Source: Bicyclus anynana
Taxonomy: Eukaryota; Arthropoda; Insecta; Lepidoptera; Nymphalidae
Direction: 5' to 3'
Assembly (NCBI RefSeq): GCF_947172395.1
Contig: NC_069099.1
Location: forward strand, 12,963,740 to 13,027,739
Length of the DNA: 64,000 nucleotides
Positions within the stretch are counted from its first letter, which is position 1; every line of letters begins with the position of its first letter. The notes beneath the pieces are model-generated. The model ran no database searches. It had not been told where the DNA came from and saw only the letters and a program-made list of their open reading frames with translations. Shown one piece after another: positions 10,560 to 22,289 of the stretch. The translations under genes and the position numbers were made by a program.

Positions 10560-13370
10560 AGTAAACAGCAGATCACTTGAAAAACAGATAATGACACATA
10601 ATATGATACTTGTACGAGAGTGACAGGTTGAATAAACAATATCCACAGTCAATAGACACCATTTCACAGATTACCACTGTACCATAGACATGTATTTTTG
10701 CTATATTCCAACAGAGATTAACAGGCAATTAGGTCGAGTCACTTTACTAAAATATTGATCTATCAGGGTGAGTGTAAAAGCGCTTAACAATCACACCTAT
10801 ATGGATCGGGCGCGGTGACAGGAACATGTGTCGCAGTAAAACGCAGCACCGTTCATTTAGTGCCGGCTATTTTGGTTTAATGACACGCCTGGAGAAGACA
10901 ATGACTGGGATCGTTTCAAATGTCGTTAGATCCGCTTTCAATTTGTAAGGAATTTCATCATCGTATTTTATGAGCGCTTCTGGAATTTTACCTCCTGATG
11001 CATGAGTGTGTGATTTACGTGCGTTTTTGAGGATTGACTTCCATGTATTTAGGTCATGTAATGCAGATTCTTGCGCGTCAAATGATTTTTACAATAGTAT
11101 AAGAGTGTCTTTTAATTATTATTGAGAACGAATAAAATAGGAAATTAAGCTAAATTATCCTAATAACTATTCAAAACGTACACACGTGGAACGGTGGCAA
11201 GAATATTGACAGTATTTCCTTTACGCAAAAAATGAAAAGCCCTTCTGTCACTAGTCAAAGCAACTAGTCGCGGTGAAACTATTCGTAGAAAATTTTTGGC
11301 AGTTTCTGTATCTTTAATTGCATATTTTTACTTTATCTTTTAATTACTTGAAAAAGTTTAACAAATTAAGGGTCGATTCCACCCACCACCTTTTGATAAA
11401 TATCTGATAGCTCTGATAGCTAGAAATGTGACAAAATTAACGGTTAGACTATCCGTCACTTATCAAAAAGTTAGGAAACTGGTAAGTAGTTTTTAAATTA
11501 AAATGTTTCAAAATATATTCCAACTTTAGTTATTTAAGAAAACTGTGTGGATAGTATATGTAATAAAGCTATCCAATGAAATTATTTTCACTATTTAGCA
11601 CGAGTTTACTCTCAGATTGCAGTGTCGCATTTTTAAAGAAATTTAATAATAACATCAAAATTCTTTTTTTAAGTATGCTAAGATCAATCAGTAAATCTAC
11701 AACCGGTGTGGAAGACAAAATCTACAGAAGGGACTGAAATAAACTATCTTGAAGGCATTTTAGAAAAATTGCTTTTTTTTAATCGTCACTTGCAGAAGAA
11801 ATAAATGAATATCATGAACATTGAATTTGTCATTCAGAGTTCACATGAACGAATGAAAGACTAATGTTAGAATAGTCACCGACAATAAAAACTGGCACGC
11901 ATCTGTAAATAAAAGCGTGCCGTCGTTTTTTTGTTCTGTCATCTGTTTTGTCTCGTTTTTGTCTCCGAAACGGGAGTCAATTAGTGGCTTTTAGTCTCTT
12001 TTGAACCGTGTAATCGGATGTTTAACGCCGGACCGATTCTTTTAAAAGATGTAAACATCGTGTGATTATCTTGAGTGACATCTTTCATTTCTTCACATTC
12101 TTTGTCTTTGTTTTTTGTTTTTATATCGTTGACGTATAGTATTTTGACGTTTCTAATTTGTTGGTGATGCTCGGCGTATTTTACAAGCATGCTTTTTCTT
12201 TAGATTTTTCTGTTTCTCTATTTATATAAGTTCTTTTTCTTTTCTCATTTATTTTTGAAATTTAAAAAATAAATAGTCTTTGCTACTGCTTATTTAGTTT
12301 AAATATTCTTAGATGTATAGCTGATACTATTATGGATACTATACCTCGTTTTGGTGAACTAAAACTATATATATGTAGCAAGTACTTAGTAATTAAATTA
12401 GTTTCTAATTTAACTATTTGAATTTTTTAAATTTAGATTCAATTTATCAAACTACTGCTACTATGCTATTTCTATTTTAAAAATCTTTATGAGTTACTTT
12501 TTAAGCATATATTTTATTTATTAAATCACGCTTAAATTTCATTTACATTAAAATAGGAATCTTGTACATTTTAGCAGTTTATTAGTTTTTATATTTATTT
12601 TTATTGTTATTGGTTTTGTCCTTTTAAAATTAATGAGACTACTAATGCTAATGTAGTGCTACTTTAAGTCTTTAATGTACTTCAACTGAAATAACTATTA
12701 TTATCAGGTGTTTGTAATAACCGGGCTCAACATGCTCTCCGAAGCACGGAGCAACCAGTAAGATAATGACTATTCACGCTATTAATTACTGTTTTTACGG
12801 CGTATGTTTATGACTATGTTTAGTCTAATTAATCTAAGTCCAAACAGCTAGTCCAATGTCGTAATACACTTTCCTTGTGGCTTGTGGGCATAGCGCGTGA
12901 ACGGCCATTCCGATGCTCGCATTAATTGTGATAATCCAAGAGCCGGTTATTATAAGTTCTTTGATACGCTAGTTGCAGAAAATAGGATCACCATTTTATG
13001 TATTTATTTGATATCGGAGACACGCTGAGTAGTAGTAGTACATTGAAATAATCAATAGAACACGGTAGCTTTCTGAAAATAAAAGCCCCTGAATTTGTTA
13101 TGTTCAATGGCAATTCCTCGTCTGAATGAATATTTACGGAAATATTATTAAATTAACAATCTTACACCGACTTTTGAAATGTCATGAATGTCAGTTAGTG
13201 GTTTTACCACCAGTTTGGAAAAATATTTTGCAAGAGCAGCAGGCGGCAAAAAACTCAGCATTGAGTCTTTTAAAATAAATAACATAAAGAGCAAACGCTG
13301 AAATTTTTGCCGGCTGTTCTTCCTAAACTCCTTTCTCTTAAACAGGGGATCTATGGACTAAAAAAAATGC
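10560..13370. other. Intergenic, AT-rich
   Basis: About 2.8 kb without a recognised repeat or gene. A GC-richer stretch at 10790-10960 has an unassigned open frame of about 55 codons on the plus strand and no good splice sites. A minus-strand frame of 69 codons at 11981-12190 has no recognisable motif. A fragment 'accgggctcaacatgctctc' near 12721-12740 may be an old LINE remnant. Confidence 0.5.
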
Positions 13371-13373
13371 TAT

Positions 13374-13790
13374 GATCATCATAGTCGATGGTCGTCCACT
13401 GCAGAACATAGGCGTTTTGTAGGGACTTCCAAATATCATGAGTGAGTGACTAAGTAGACTATAGTATTTTTCAGATAGCATGTGTACGGTGTAGTACGGT
13501 GACAATTTTTTTCACTCTTGAAAGATTGCCGCGATGCACGTTTTATGAACGTGATAAAGCAACTGTCTCCGTACCCATGCTATCTGAAAAATACTTTAAC
13601 GGTATTAAGCGTGTGACTCACTTAATGTCGTCAGTCTACCTAGTGAAAGGTGGACAAACACTGCGCTTTCTAGTGCGAGGTCCGAGGTCGCCATTGCAGC
13701 ATCTTACGACCCCAACATCAGTGCTTTGAACTATAACGAATGTCTCGAAGCTGAAGTTGCCAATGGGCGGGGCACACAAGAAGATTGTTT
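13374..13790. mobile_element. Rearranged RTE-like LINE fragments
   Basis: Minus-orientation RTE tail pieces lie at 13374-13440 and 13600-13720, split by unrelated DNA. They are followed at 13740-13785 by a plus-orientation piece ('cgaagctgaagt..caatgggcggggcacac'). Both orientations in 400 bp mean at least one rearrangement or two insertions. Confidence 0.5.
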
Positions 13791-14169
13791 GTTAAAAAAA
13801 CGTTGCACAAGTTACAAATTAAAGAGGAGCTGATGAAAAAGTGTAGTTGAGAGAAAAATATGGGCCATGAAGAATATGATTGCTGGCTTAAAAAAACTTT
13901 TGTAGAAGTGAACCACAACTAATGGCTTTGGTCTCTTGGGCTTTGCACTGGCTGGTTGCGCAAACGTTTCCGCTATAAAATCGGATACGCTTAATTTACA
14001 CCTTCGGCGGGTTACATAGGCTATTGTAGTTCCGATTTTTTTAACCTTATATAGCAGTTAAGTAGCATTTATGTAATAATTCATGCATATATTATAGATG
14101 AATAAGGACATAATTTTTATATTATTAATGTTCTCCGTTGGTATACCGACTTGCGGACAACGATATTTT

Positions 14170-14365
14170 ATAATATAGATGGTTTACGTGCCTACAAAAT
14201 CACCGCAAAAATGTATCCAAATTTAGCTACTCGACTGAGCACACATATGCACAATTTTGTGTTTACTTACATTATCTGTATTGTTATGTATATATAGTTT
14301 TTACACTTTCTTAACACAACTCGACATTGTAGACGATATTTAGGTATGATTTGATTAAATAACTT
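14170..14365 (+). repeat. Interspersed repeat R1 ('gacattgtagacgat' family)
   Basis: Shares with 32975-33105, 35390-35665 and 38445-39185 the order 'cctacaaaatcaccgcaaaa', 'atttagctac', 'gcacaattt', 'acacaactcgacattgtag' and 'atatttaggta'. Class unknown; no coding capacity. Confidence 0.6.
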
Positions 14366-14479
14366 TTTGTGTTTACCTACAGTGCGACTAAATTAAGACA
14401 ATTTAAGATTAAACAAGAACCTTTGTTCGCTTAAGTTTCGACGCGTTAGTGCTTGAAATCGGTTCCGGTTTATTTGACA

Positions 14480-14671
14480 CTAGCCGATGTTTCGTGGTTT
14501 CACACGCGTAGTTCCCATTGCCATGAGAATACTGGGACAAAATATAGCCTATGACACTCACAAATAACGTAGCTTTCAAGTGATAAAAGATTTTTTTTAA
14601 ATTGGTTCAGTAGATCTAGAGATTACCTCTACAATAATACAAACTTTACCTCTTTATAATATAAGTATAGA
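14480..14671 (-). mobile_element. Short non-autonomous Helitron (family 2)
   Basis: Minus-strand copy whose CTAG end is at 14480-14483 and whose TC start is at 14671. The interior has the family signature 'gacactcacaaataacgt' shared with 33575, 59037 and 63812. Confidence 0.6.
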
Positions 14672-14867
14672 TTAGCTCCTCCTCCTCCGTTAGTATAACG
14701 ATTAGGGGACTGTTCCCGTATCTTTGGTAGGTTACTACTGCCATGTTTTCTTCTGTCCTTGCACAGTATTGCTGTGTCCCTATCTGGAGGGCATAGGTTT
14801 TGGTTTGGAACTCGGTTTTCTTGTTTCTTTAGCTATTTACTATAAAAAAACGACGTTATCTAATGAA

Positions 14868-15680
14868 AAAACAGGCCAAGTGCGAGTTGGATTCTATCAT
14901 TACCTATATGGAAACTAAAAATCAGGATGTAGGGTTCCGTATAATAAAAATTGGAAAAGAATCCGTTGTTTTCGGATGTCATAGCGGCAGCGGAAATTGG
15001 AAATACATCACCTGTGAGAATGTTAACTGTCTTACTATCACGGTGAGTTCATGCAGCTCGGTGACAGACGAACGAACGGTAGGACTGCCGATTCTCAGTA
15101 GCAGTAGCTACCCAAGGGCTAGGCGTGCTGTGCCCCGGGGGCCATAAGCTCAGGGGGCCCTTGAAAAAATTCGAAAACGGAAAAGATCTGCTGATAAAAT
15201 AGCTTCTTATTCTTTACAAGTTAGGCCTTGACTACAATCTTACCTGATGGTAAGTGACAATTAAATCTAAGATGAAAGTGGGCTAATCTGTTAGGAAGAT
15301 GAAAATCCACATCCCTTTCGGTTTCTACGCGACATTGTACCGGAACGCTTAATCGTTTGGTGGTACATCTTTGCCTCTAGCCTCCCACCAGCCAGACCAA
15401 ATAAGAAAACCTCAATTGTCCCAGCCGGGGTTCAAACCCAGAACCTCTGCCTTGTAAATCCAACGCGCATACCACTGCGCCACGGAGGTCGACAAACTCA
15501 ACAACAAAAGCAAAAAAAATGTATATAACTTAATATTTTTTTACTTGATAAAACCTAACCAGTTTAGTTAGTTTGTGGACTCGTTTTTATATTTGCACAA
15601 GGGCCCTTGATTACCTAGCTACGCCACTATTCATCAGTACCTAGGTCTCGTTTTAGCATGTGGATGCGGAACCCTAAAAA
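14868..15680 (+). repeat. Interspersed repeat, split by a SINE
   Basis: Begins 'ggccaagtgcgagttgga' and 'gggttccgt' and ends near 'gcggaaccctaaaa' at 15667-15680, so the ends are inversely related (GGGTTCCG/CGGAACCC). This start is common in lepidopteran repeats I know. A SINE (15205-15490) sits inside. Element class is uncertain. Confidence 0.45.
15205..15490 (-). mobile_element. tRNA-derived SINE, family B
   Basis: Minus-strand copy. The tRNA-like head (complement of CCTCCGTGGCGCAGTGGT) is at 15470-15488 and the B box near 15424. The tail contains 'cctttcggtttctac' and 'aagttaggccttgactaca', as in 55677-56010. Confidence 0.8.
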
Positions 15681-16130
15681 CGGTCTAACATTGTTTACAA
15701 TTTCCTCAGCTGTACACACTTCGTAACACATTGACTCCCGCCGTGCGAACAAAAGACCAAATGACAAATTTCAGTTCCAGAATAATACGTCGCGATGCAA
15801 CCCTAACAATTTACGTAGCCCTGTCCTTCTTACAGTGTAGTAATATTGGATGGGTTTTTAATTCGGTCGGGTGTCGGCCACCCGGGCGTGAGAGAGATTA
15901 TTTGTTTACTTTAATTTTTACAGCGGCCACGACACAAACCAGAACAAGAGATGGCTAATTATAGGAGTGTTCTAACCTTAACGTGTGGGGTCATTGGCTT
16001 AGCTTTCCTATGACGAGGGTGGAATGTTTTTTGGGTGACAGTTTTGAATTAGATGGCAACTATCAAGTTCAATGAAGTTAATTCTGGTTTCGATTTTCAG
16101 CTAAGGTTAATTAAAAAAAAATTGAGCTAT
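15681..16130. other. Intergenic
   Basis: Unique-looking DNA with a good acceptor-like 'tttaatttttacag' ending at 15921, followed by 29 open codons on the plus strand. No donor or start partner was found, so no gene is called. Confidence 0.4.
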
Positions 16131-16132
16131 GA

Positions 16133-16412
16133 GAGCCGTGGTTCCGGAGGGTGTGGGATCGATTCCGGTCCGGGGCATGCACCTTCAACTTTTCAATTGT
16201 GTGCATTTTAATAAATTAAATATCACGTGTCTCAAACGGTGAAGAAAAACATCGTCAGGAAACCTGCATACCAGAGAATTTTCTTAATTCTATGTGTGTG
16301 TAGTCTGCCAATTCGCATTGGGCCAGCGTGGTGGACTATTGGCCTAACCCTTCTTATTCTGAGAAGAGACTCGAGTTCAGCAGTGAGCCGAATATGGGTT
16401 GATAACGAACGA
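16133..16412 (+). mobile_element. tRNA-derived SINE, family A (5' damaged)
   Basis: Contains the B-box-like 'gggatcgattcc', then 'ggggcatgcacc', 'atatcacgtgtctcaaacgg' and the 3' segment 'gtgagccgaatatgggttga'. The A-box part is deleted. Confidence 0.8.
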
Positions 16413-16439
16413 ACGAAGCTAAGTAGTAGTGGTTAGGGG

Positions 16440-16655
16440 GCATACTTCAAAAAGTCGATAGACTTTTGGGATTCCAAGGTGTGATGGTGAACTCGCACCA
16501 GAAAGCGCAGTGTTGGTTGACCTACAAGTAGGTGGGCCAATGGGACCAGGGGGCAGATGGATGCATGCAGGTCAAAACCGTGGTGTAGGGAAGTCATATG
16601 ATGTCTATCTAGCAGTGATTGTCCATCGGCTAATGATGATGATGATGATGGGCTA
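16440..16655 (+). mobile_element. RTE-like LINE 3' fragment
   Basis: Matches the RTE-like tail including 'gcgcagtgttggttgacc' and ends in an ATG triplet run (16634-16649). The tail type supports RTE-like classification. The frame is broken. Confidence 0.6.
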
Positions 16656-16778
16656 TGTACCATCTCAGTCGCAGTCTCTTTTGATATTTAATGGTTTTAA
16701 TAATAATATTAAATAAGGCTGAGTTTATTTAATCTCTGGAAAACACCAAGTTAGAGCATCGGGTGGGAATACATTTTA

Positions 16779-17273
16779 GGGATGATGACAGTTTTTTAAT
16801 TTGTTTATAAATTACCTAGTAATATGCTTATAGTCAAGCAATTTTGTAAAAGTAACAGTGCAATCATTACTTTCGGAGCTACAAGGATTTAAAGGGTCAG
16901 ATTTGCGGCGCTGCCACGGATCCCTGAAAAACACCCCAAACAAAATGGCACGATTTAGTGACGTCGTTGGCTCGCTAATCGTTAGGTTTGTATGGGCGTT
17001 CAAACAAAATTACTAATATCTTTGTTATTTGTGCGTTTACGTTTATAGTTAATTCATTGAAAAATGTCACATTTAATGTAAGGAAGCTAAAACTGTATGA
17101 ATTTTTATCTAATTACGATAAAAAAAATCAATATATTTAGAAATTTTATAATCTTATTTATTTTGCAAATATCCAGACAATCTTTGCTTATTATCCATAA
17201 ATTAGTAAACATTGACCTTATTTACCCAAATGTATCATAAAAATCAATATATTCAAACCTAGTCATCATCCCC
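16779..17273 (-). mobile_element. 495-bp MITE-like element, TIR GGGATGATGAC
   Basis: Starts GGGATGATGAC and ends GTCATCATCCC. It is about 500 bp, and a second copy lies in the opposite orientation at 24245-24744. The interior contains 'gggtcagatttgcggcgctg' in both. Short open frames are conserved only because the DNA is. No clear target duplication is visible. Confidence 0.7.
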
Positions 17274-17773
17274 ATTGCATAGTCAGGTAAAAATTGTACG
17301 TAAGAAGAATAATTAGACCACACGCATTCCCACATTACCAGGACATTGAAACGTATAGATACATTCTGCAGTTTGGAATAGTCAACCTATGTTAGTATTT
17401 TACGCACTTACCAAGAATTGTCACATTCGGATCCATCCGGTGACCACACGCGTTTTCACTTTAACAAGAGATTACGCTGTATGCGGAACCCGCGTAATTG
17501 CTGCTCCATCCCGCCCCCACTCACTCTTTATACGTTTACCGAGAATTTTATTATTTTGTATAAAACCAATATTTTGTTTATAATATAGCCTATTTGAAAG
17601 GCCCTTTACAGGTCAGGGGACTTATCACATAATTTTGCAAAACCGTCTAGATATTTGCCCATCTTATACGTAAGAGCTCAGCTGGTAAGTAATGATACCT
17701 CAATTAGTGCTAAGAATTGAACGGATGAATTGGTCGATGACGTCCAAAATTGTTAAACAAAACAACCCTTTTT
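17274..17773. other. Intergenic
   Basis: No repeat or gene is supported. A donor-like GTAAGT follows 'gagctcagctg' near 17683 without a convincing exon. Confidence 0.5.
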
Positions 17774-18010
17774 TATTACCCGACTGCGTCAGAAGGAGGG
17801 TAATGTTTTTCGAGCGTGTATGTATGTGTGTAAGAATGTTCATTTCTTTGGCACGCCCTATAGCCAAAACGGCCTTTTACATTTGAGGTGTCATTGAGTT
17901 CGTTAAAACTGTGGTAATGACATAGGCTATATAAATTTTCAAAATGGTAACCGTAAATGAAAAAAATGTGGGGGGTAAGTTTTTTTTACCTTATCCTAAC
18001 AACATGGGTA
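17774..18010 (+). repeat. Interspersed repeat ('acccgactgcgtcagaagg' type)
   Basis: Contains 'acccgactgcgtcagaagg', 'gggtaatg' and a TGTATG-rich stretch, a pattern I associate with dispersed lepidopteran repeats. No second full copy exists in the window, so confidence is low. Confidence 0.3.
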
Positions 18011-18510
18011 TCAAATACGACCTTTCGTACAACATCTCACCCAAAAATCACATTAACGGGTTAATTAACCTACATTTACCCCTAAGGATATCAAAATAAT
18101 AAAAATCCAGAATATAATTAAAAATAATCTGCGTAAAAACCACCTGAGACAATAATCGTCTTTGGTCATTTGATGGTGTTTACGTGGTGTAGAAAAAGTT
18201 AATTTAAATTTAAACATAGAACATATTTGTGGTGCCACCTGTCTGTAATTAGGCCTAATTGATTTTATACGTTAAAATGTCACTTAGTTACCAAATGCTC
18301 GCACCGTGAAATATGCTATCGTAAAATTTTATTATCGGAATAGCGGAGTGGATACCACGATTTTGCCTGTATGGAGCTTATTTTTTTCGGATATCGTCTG
18401 AAGTTAATGATGTCCAAACATTATTATAACGTATTTTATAGCTACCCGTAGCAGACTGGACAATGTCTCCTCCGAACGTTGACTTACAATAGATTAAAGA
18501 TTAAAATTTT
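18011..18510. other. Intergenic
   Basis: AT-rich; nothing recognised. Confidence 0.5.
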
Positions 18511-18582
18511 GATGCCATCATCATTATCAAGCAGCAAGACATAGACCTTTTATAGGGACTTCCAAACATCACGATCCTGGGG

Positions 18583-18940
18583 CTGTAGTCGTCAGTCGAT
18601 TCTCTTTCTACAAACGCTACGAAAACTAAAAAAAAAATATGGGAATGACTAATCTGAAACTCTGTCGATAATGAATGTCACTACCATATATTTTTAAACT
18701 AGCTGGCGCCGCGCGGTTTTACCCGCGTGGTTCCCGTTCCCGTAGGAATATGGGAATAATAACATAGCCTATAACATTCAAGAATTTTCCAAATCAGACC
18801 AGTAGTTCCTGAGATTAGCGCGTTCAATCAAACAGACAAACAAACAAAGAAACAAACTCTTCAGCTTTATAATAATTATTAGTATAGATTTTCGAAGCGT
18901 TTGCGACTGTAGAAAGACAATCGTACCACATGGCTACAGA
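18583..18940. mobile_element. Palindromic MITE, interrupted by a Helitron
   Basis: Same family as 39644-39834. The left arm has 'cgattctctttctac' and 'cgctacgaaaact', the right arm 'ttttcgaagcgtttgcgac' and 'tagaaagacaatcg'. It inserted into the RTE copy (7-bp duplication CCTGGGG) and was later hit by the Helitron at 18699-18888. A hAT-like origin is suggested only by the duplication length. Confidence 0.65.
18699..18888 (-). mobile_element. Short non-autonomous Helitron (family 1)
   Basis: Minus-strand copy about 190 bp long. The 3' CTAG is at 18699-18702 and the 5' TCTATACTAATA end at 18888. The interior has the family's 'ggaactactggtc' and 'cgggaacgggaaccacg' blocks in complement. Youngest layer of a three-deep nest. 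Confidence 0.85.
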
Positions 18941-19080
18941 CCCTGGGGCGCCTGCATCCAGCGAATCCCTGCGACTCGCTTGATGTCGTCAATTCATCTG
19001 TTGAGGGGTCGACCAACACTGCGTTTTCTAGTGCGGGGTCGCTATTCTAACACCTTGGGACCCCAATTTCCATCGACTCT

Positions 19081-19692
19081 TTGAATGTGACAGTAACTAT
19101 TAACATATTATTTTAAAACCTGATTTTTATAATAACATGTTACGTTTGAACTTTTAATTCAATGTTCATTAAAATTAATTTATTCTAAAAACAATATTCA
19201 TTAGCACTATCGAAAAACATCTCAGCTGTATATAAATGAAATGATACTACTTTCTGATACCAATTAGTTTACTAAAGAATTACTAATTTATAACTTGTTG
19301 GCTATTTTTCTTAATCGCCCAATCATGTATAGTGGAATTAATTTTAGTTGCATTATAAATGATGTTTGGGACACCAAGAAAGCGATTAATCGACGAGATT
19401 GACATTTACTGTGTTAAGATCTTGTAATCTCTACGTCTGGTTTGGAAAAACATTTTTCTGTTTGTAAAGTTTCCATATGTTACTCAGGATCTGATGATGG
19501 TATCCTGAAAAAATTAAGAAAATTTATCAAACTTTTCAATGCATCAACAACATTTCTTTTTCATTTCACTTCATTTTGGAGTCAGTATTTTTTTTGCAAA
19601 TGTTAATTTAAGTATATTATATTTATAGCCGGTTTCACCACCTTCTTAATAAGTGACAGATATAGTCTAAGTAGTAAGTTTTGTCATTAATC
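19081..19692. other. Intergenic with repeat fragment
   Basis: AT-rich. Around 19488-19530 'caggatctgatgatgg.atcctg' matches the interior of the composite element at 22015 (22178-22205). Otherwise nothing recognised. Confidence 0.5.
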
Positions 19693-19991
19693 ATTATCAA
19701 CCCATATTCGGCTCACTGCTGAGCTCGGGTCTCCTCTCTGAATCAGAGGGATTAGGCCAATAGTCCACCACGCTAGCCCAATTGGCAGACTTCACACACG
19801 CAGAGATTTAAGAAAATTCTCTGGTATGCAGGTTTCCTCACGATGTTTTTCCTTCATCGTGTGAGACACGTGATATTTAATTTTTTAAAATGCACACAAC
19901 TGAAAAGTTGAAGGTGCATGTCCCAGACTGGATTCAAACCCGCCCTCCGAAATCAGAGGCAGAGGTCACATCCCCTAGGCTATCACGGTTC
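19693..19991 (-). mobile_element. tRNA-derived SINE, family A
   Basis: Near full-length minus-strand copy. The tRNA-like head (B box complement 'ggattcaaaccc') lies near 19930-19985 and the 3' end 'caacccatattcggctcac' at 19699. Confidence 0.85.
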
Positions 19992-20101
19992 TCCTGAGTT
20001 TTATCATTAAAATCTTTAAACAAAACTTATGAATAAGCTATCTGCAGGCCAATTATGTTATGTTAGTTGATAAGTGCGAATTTTTTTACGAGTAGCTAAT
20101 T

Positions 20102-20270
20102 GAGCCTCAATAGCTCAACGGTAAAAGCGGTACGACTCATCACCGAAGGGTGGCGGTTCGATCCCCGCCCCGTTGGACTATTGTCGTACCCACTCCTAAT
20201 ACAGCCTTTACCGACTAGTTGGAGGGGAATATTGGTCATATTTAAAAGATATAACAAGTATTTTTTTTAA
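20102..20270 (+). mobile_element. tRNA-related SINE, family C
   Basis: Head 'gagcctcaatagctcaacgg' with a B box 'ggttcgatcccc' at 20155, then 'ttgtcgtacccactccta' and a T/A-rich tail. The acceptor stem does not pair and the SINE body follows, so this is not a functional tRNA gene. A fragment recurs on the minus strand at 55487-55590. Confidence 0.65.
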
Positions 20271-20591
20271 AAAAGGATAGATAGTCATTCTTAAGTCACG
20301 TGATTTCATATTTACTATTTATTTAATGCCTATTAACAACCTTTCGTGGATTTCATAGAGTAGAATAGATGACATTTCCCAGAAATTGACATTGTGATAT
20401 TTGTTAACAATGGCTTTACGTAATACGAAATATGCGATAGTTGGTTGACTTCATGTTTGTTAAAGTACCAATTTTTTCGGCTGACAAGCCGTTGGCGCTG
20501 CAGGCGTGTGAGCTTACTTGATTGTCAGTGGCTGACATAAATGTAATTTGTGTAATTTAAGTGAATAGTTGTTGCGATTGTGACTCCACGA

Positions 20592-20700
20592 TGACGTCAC
20601 TTGTTTGCTCGCACCGTTACATCTGGTTGCGTCCGCCTGATTATAAATATTAATTCGTTTGGATAAAAACAACCGGTTCACGATTCGCACTCATGTGAAG
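20592..20700 (+). promoter_or_regulatory. CRE plus TATA-like: candidate promoter
   Basis: A perfect TGACGTCA at 20592-20599 lies 43 bases before TATAAATA at 20642-20649, in a GC-richer unique segment between two SINEs. No linked exon was found, so function is an inference. Confidence 0.25.
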
Positions 20701-20767
20701 ATGCCGCGGTGAAGGTGCTTATAAGAGTAATAATTTAGGAACACTCATTCACTAACTGTTTCTTTGG

Positions 20768-21057
20768 TGCCGTGGTAAGCTGGTTTGGACAATGTCCAGG
20801 GTTCGAATCACGGGTGAGGCCAACAAAAAAAATATGTTATTCGGATTTTTCTTACAAGAAAAATCATAACAGTAGCTTAGAGTTGGGAAGTTGGCGGTGT
20901 TAGTACACCTCCGTGCCTCCGAGAGCACGTAAAGGAATCGGTTCTACCCTGATCTTTCACCTGTCGTATTGGTCGTCCCATCAACCACAATTATAGCACA
21001 CACTTGTGCTATAATTGTGGTTAATCTCAAAATGAGATTGGCTGATGTGGTCGAAAA
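20768..21057 (+). mobile_element. SINE, family D
   Basis: tRNA-like head with 'gggttcgaatcacgg' near 20808, then 'gagttgggaagttggc', 'cgtgcctccgagagcacgt', 'gatctttcacctgtcgt' and 'atgagattggctgatgtggt'. This order matches a lepidopteran SINE I know. 'cacaattatagcacacacttgtgctataattgtg' is a local inverted repeat (20989-21022; stem bases only partly listed). Confidence 0.6.
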
Positions 21058-21132
21058 AACAGAATTCTACCGCGAGCTTATTATTATTTTAGGAACAGAA
21101 TATACCTAATAGCATGTTCTTATTCGTATATT

Positions 21133-21262
21133 ATTACTAGCGTATATTAAAACCTCGCGGTTTCACCCGCGTAGTTCACATTTCTGTGGGAATAGGGGGA
21201 TAAAATATGGCCCATGTTACTCACTGATAATGTAGAATTTTATTCGTAAAAGAACCTCCTCC
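21133..21262 (-). mobile_element. Helitron family 2 fragment
   Basis: CTAG near 21138, then 'ggtttcacccgcgtagttc' and 'gggataaaatatgg'; truncated before the 5' end. Confidence 0.45.
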
Positions 21263-21529
21263 TTTTTTTAAACAATACACAAAACATTAACAGTTAAAGA
21301 ATACACTTAACATTAATCAAAAAATAATTACTTATACCCGAACTAAAACAATTCTCAATATTTTATAGTCTGAAGCAAAACCTGAATCTATATAAATATT
21401 TGTATGTATATAAGTGAAAGGTCTTCACAAAACTTCGGAAACAGCTTTACGTACAAAGATAGGCAGGGATTAAGGACGTCTAAGGGCTGACAAAGTTGCG
21501 GATGTCCGCTAGTACCTTAAAGCCTTAAT

Positions 21530-21778
21530 GTTTCATAGTTTAAAACAAAGTCTCAAGATTTTATATTCTAAAACAAAGCATCAATATTTTTACTCTGTAA
21601 CAAAATCTCAATATGTTTTGGTCTGAAATGACTTATAGTCTGAAACTAAATCTCAATATTTTATAGTCTGAAAGTAAGGCTCAATATTTTGTGGTCTGAA
21701 ACTAAGCCTGAATATTTTATAGTCTGAAACTAAGCCTCAATATTTTATAGTCTGAAACTAAGTTTCAATACTTTAAAA
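21530..21778. repeat. 28-bp minisatellite, about nine copies
   Basis: Core 'tctgaaactaag' plus 'cctcaatattttatag'. The last units are spaced exactly 28 bp (starts 21694, 21722, 21750) and earlier ones are degenerate. A single related unit lies near 21355. No host element was recognised. Confidence 0.75.
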
Positions 21779-22289
21779 CCCTTCAAACCCCACATGTACC
21801 CACATAACTACATAAAATAGGCTTAAAATAAATCCTAGGAATTTATCTCGTCTTTACAATTAATATGCTTAAATGCAAACAGGATCTATAAGAATGATCA
21901 TTAATATGAAGTCATAACCAATTACATTATTAATAATATTTCGTGTAATCTACATCAATGACTCAGTTAAAAATCATAGGTTAAATGATTAATTCACGAT
22001 TAACGGGAGTTTTTAACCGACTTCCAAAAAGGAGGAGGTTCTACGTTCGGCTGTATGTATGTTTTTTTTTTTTTTTATGTATGTCCAGCGATAATTCCGT
22101 CAATTATGGACCGATTTTAAAAATTCTTTTTTTGTTTTGTAGGGTTTACTTCCAGGGTGGTCCCATTTTTTTCATGTCAGGATCTGATGATGGCATCCTG
22201 GAGAAATTGAGGGGAACTTTCGAAAGTTGTAGAACGGGCTAGTACGTTTATTAGTGTTTCCATAAGGTATTTTAAATCACTACAACTTT

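Larger units (their letters stand above)
18511..19080 (-). mobile_element. RTE-like LINE 3' fragment, interrupted
   Basis: The two halves (18511-18582 and 18942-19080) read continuously on the minus strand as the RTE-like tail: complement of 'cgagtcgcagggattcgctg', 'ggatgcagg' and 'tgatgtttggaagtcc'. They are separated by a MITE. The 7-mer CCTGGGG occurs at both junctions (18576-18582 and 18942-18948), the likely target duplication. Confidence 0.7.

Noticed and set aside
11981..12190. 69-codon minus-strand frame rich in Lys
   Set aside because: Composition follows AT-rich DNA; no recognised domain or splice sites.
16812..17003. Peptide conserved between 16812-17003 and 24515-24700
   Set aside because: Similarity is that of two copies of one non-coding MITE-like element; the frames are not otherwise preserved.
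20102..20175. Functional tRNA gene
   Set aside because: A and B box-like sequences are present, but the acceptor ends do not pair and a SINE body follows. The same applies to the heads of SINE A and B.
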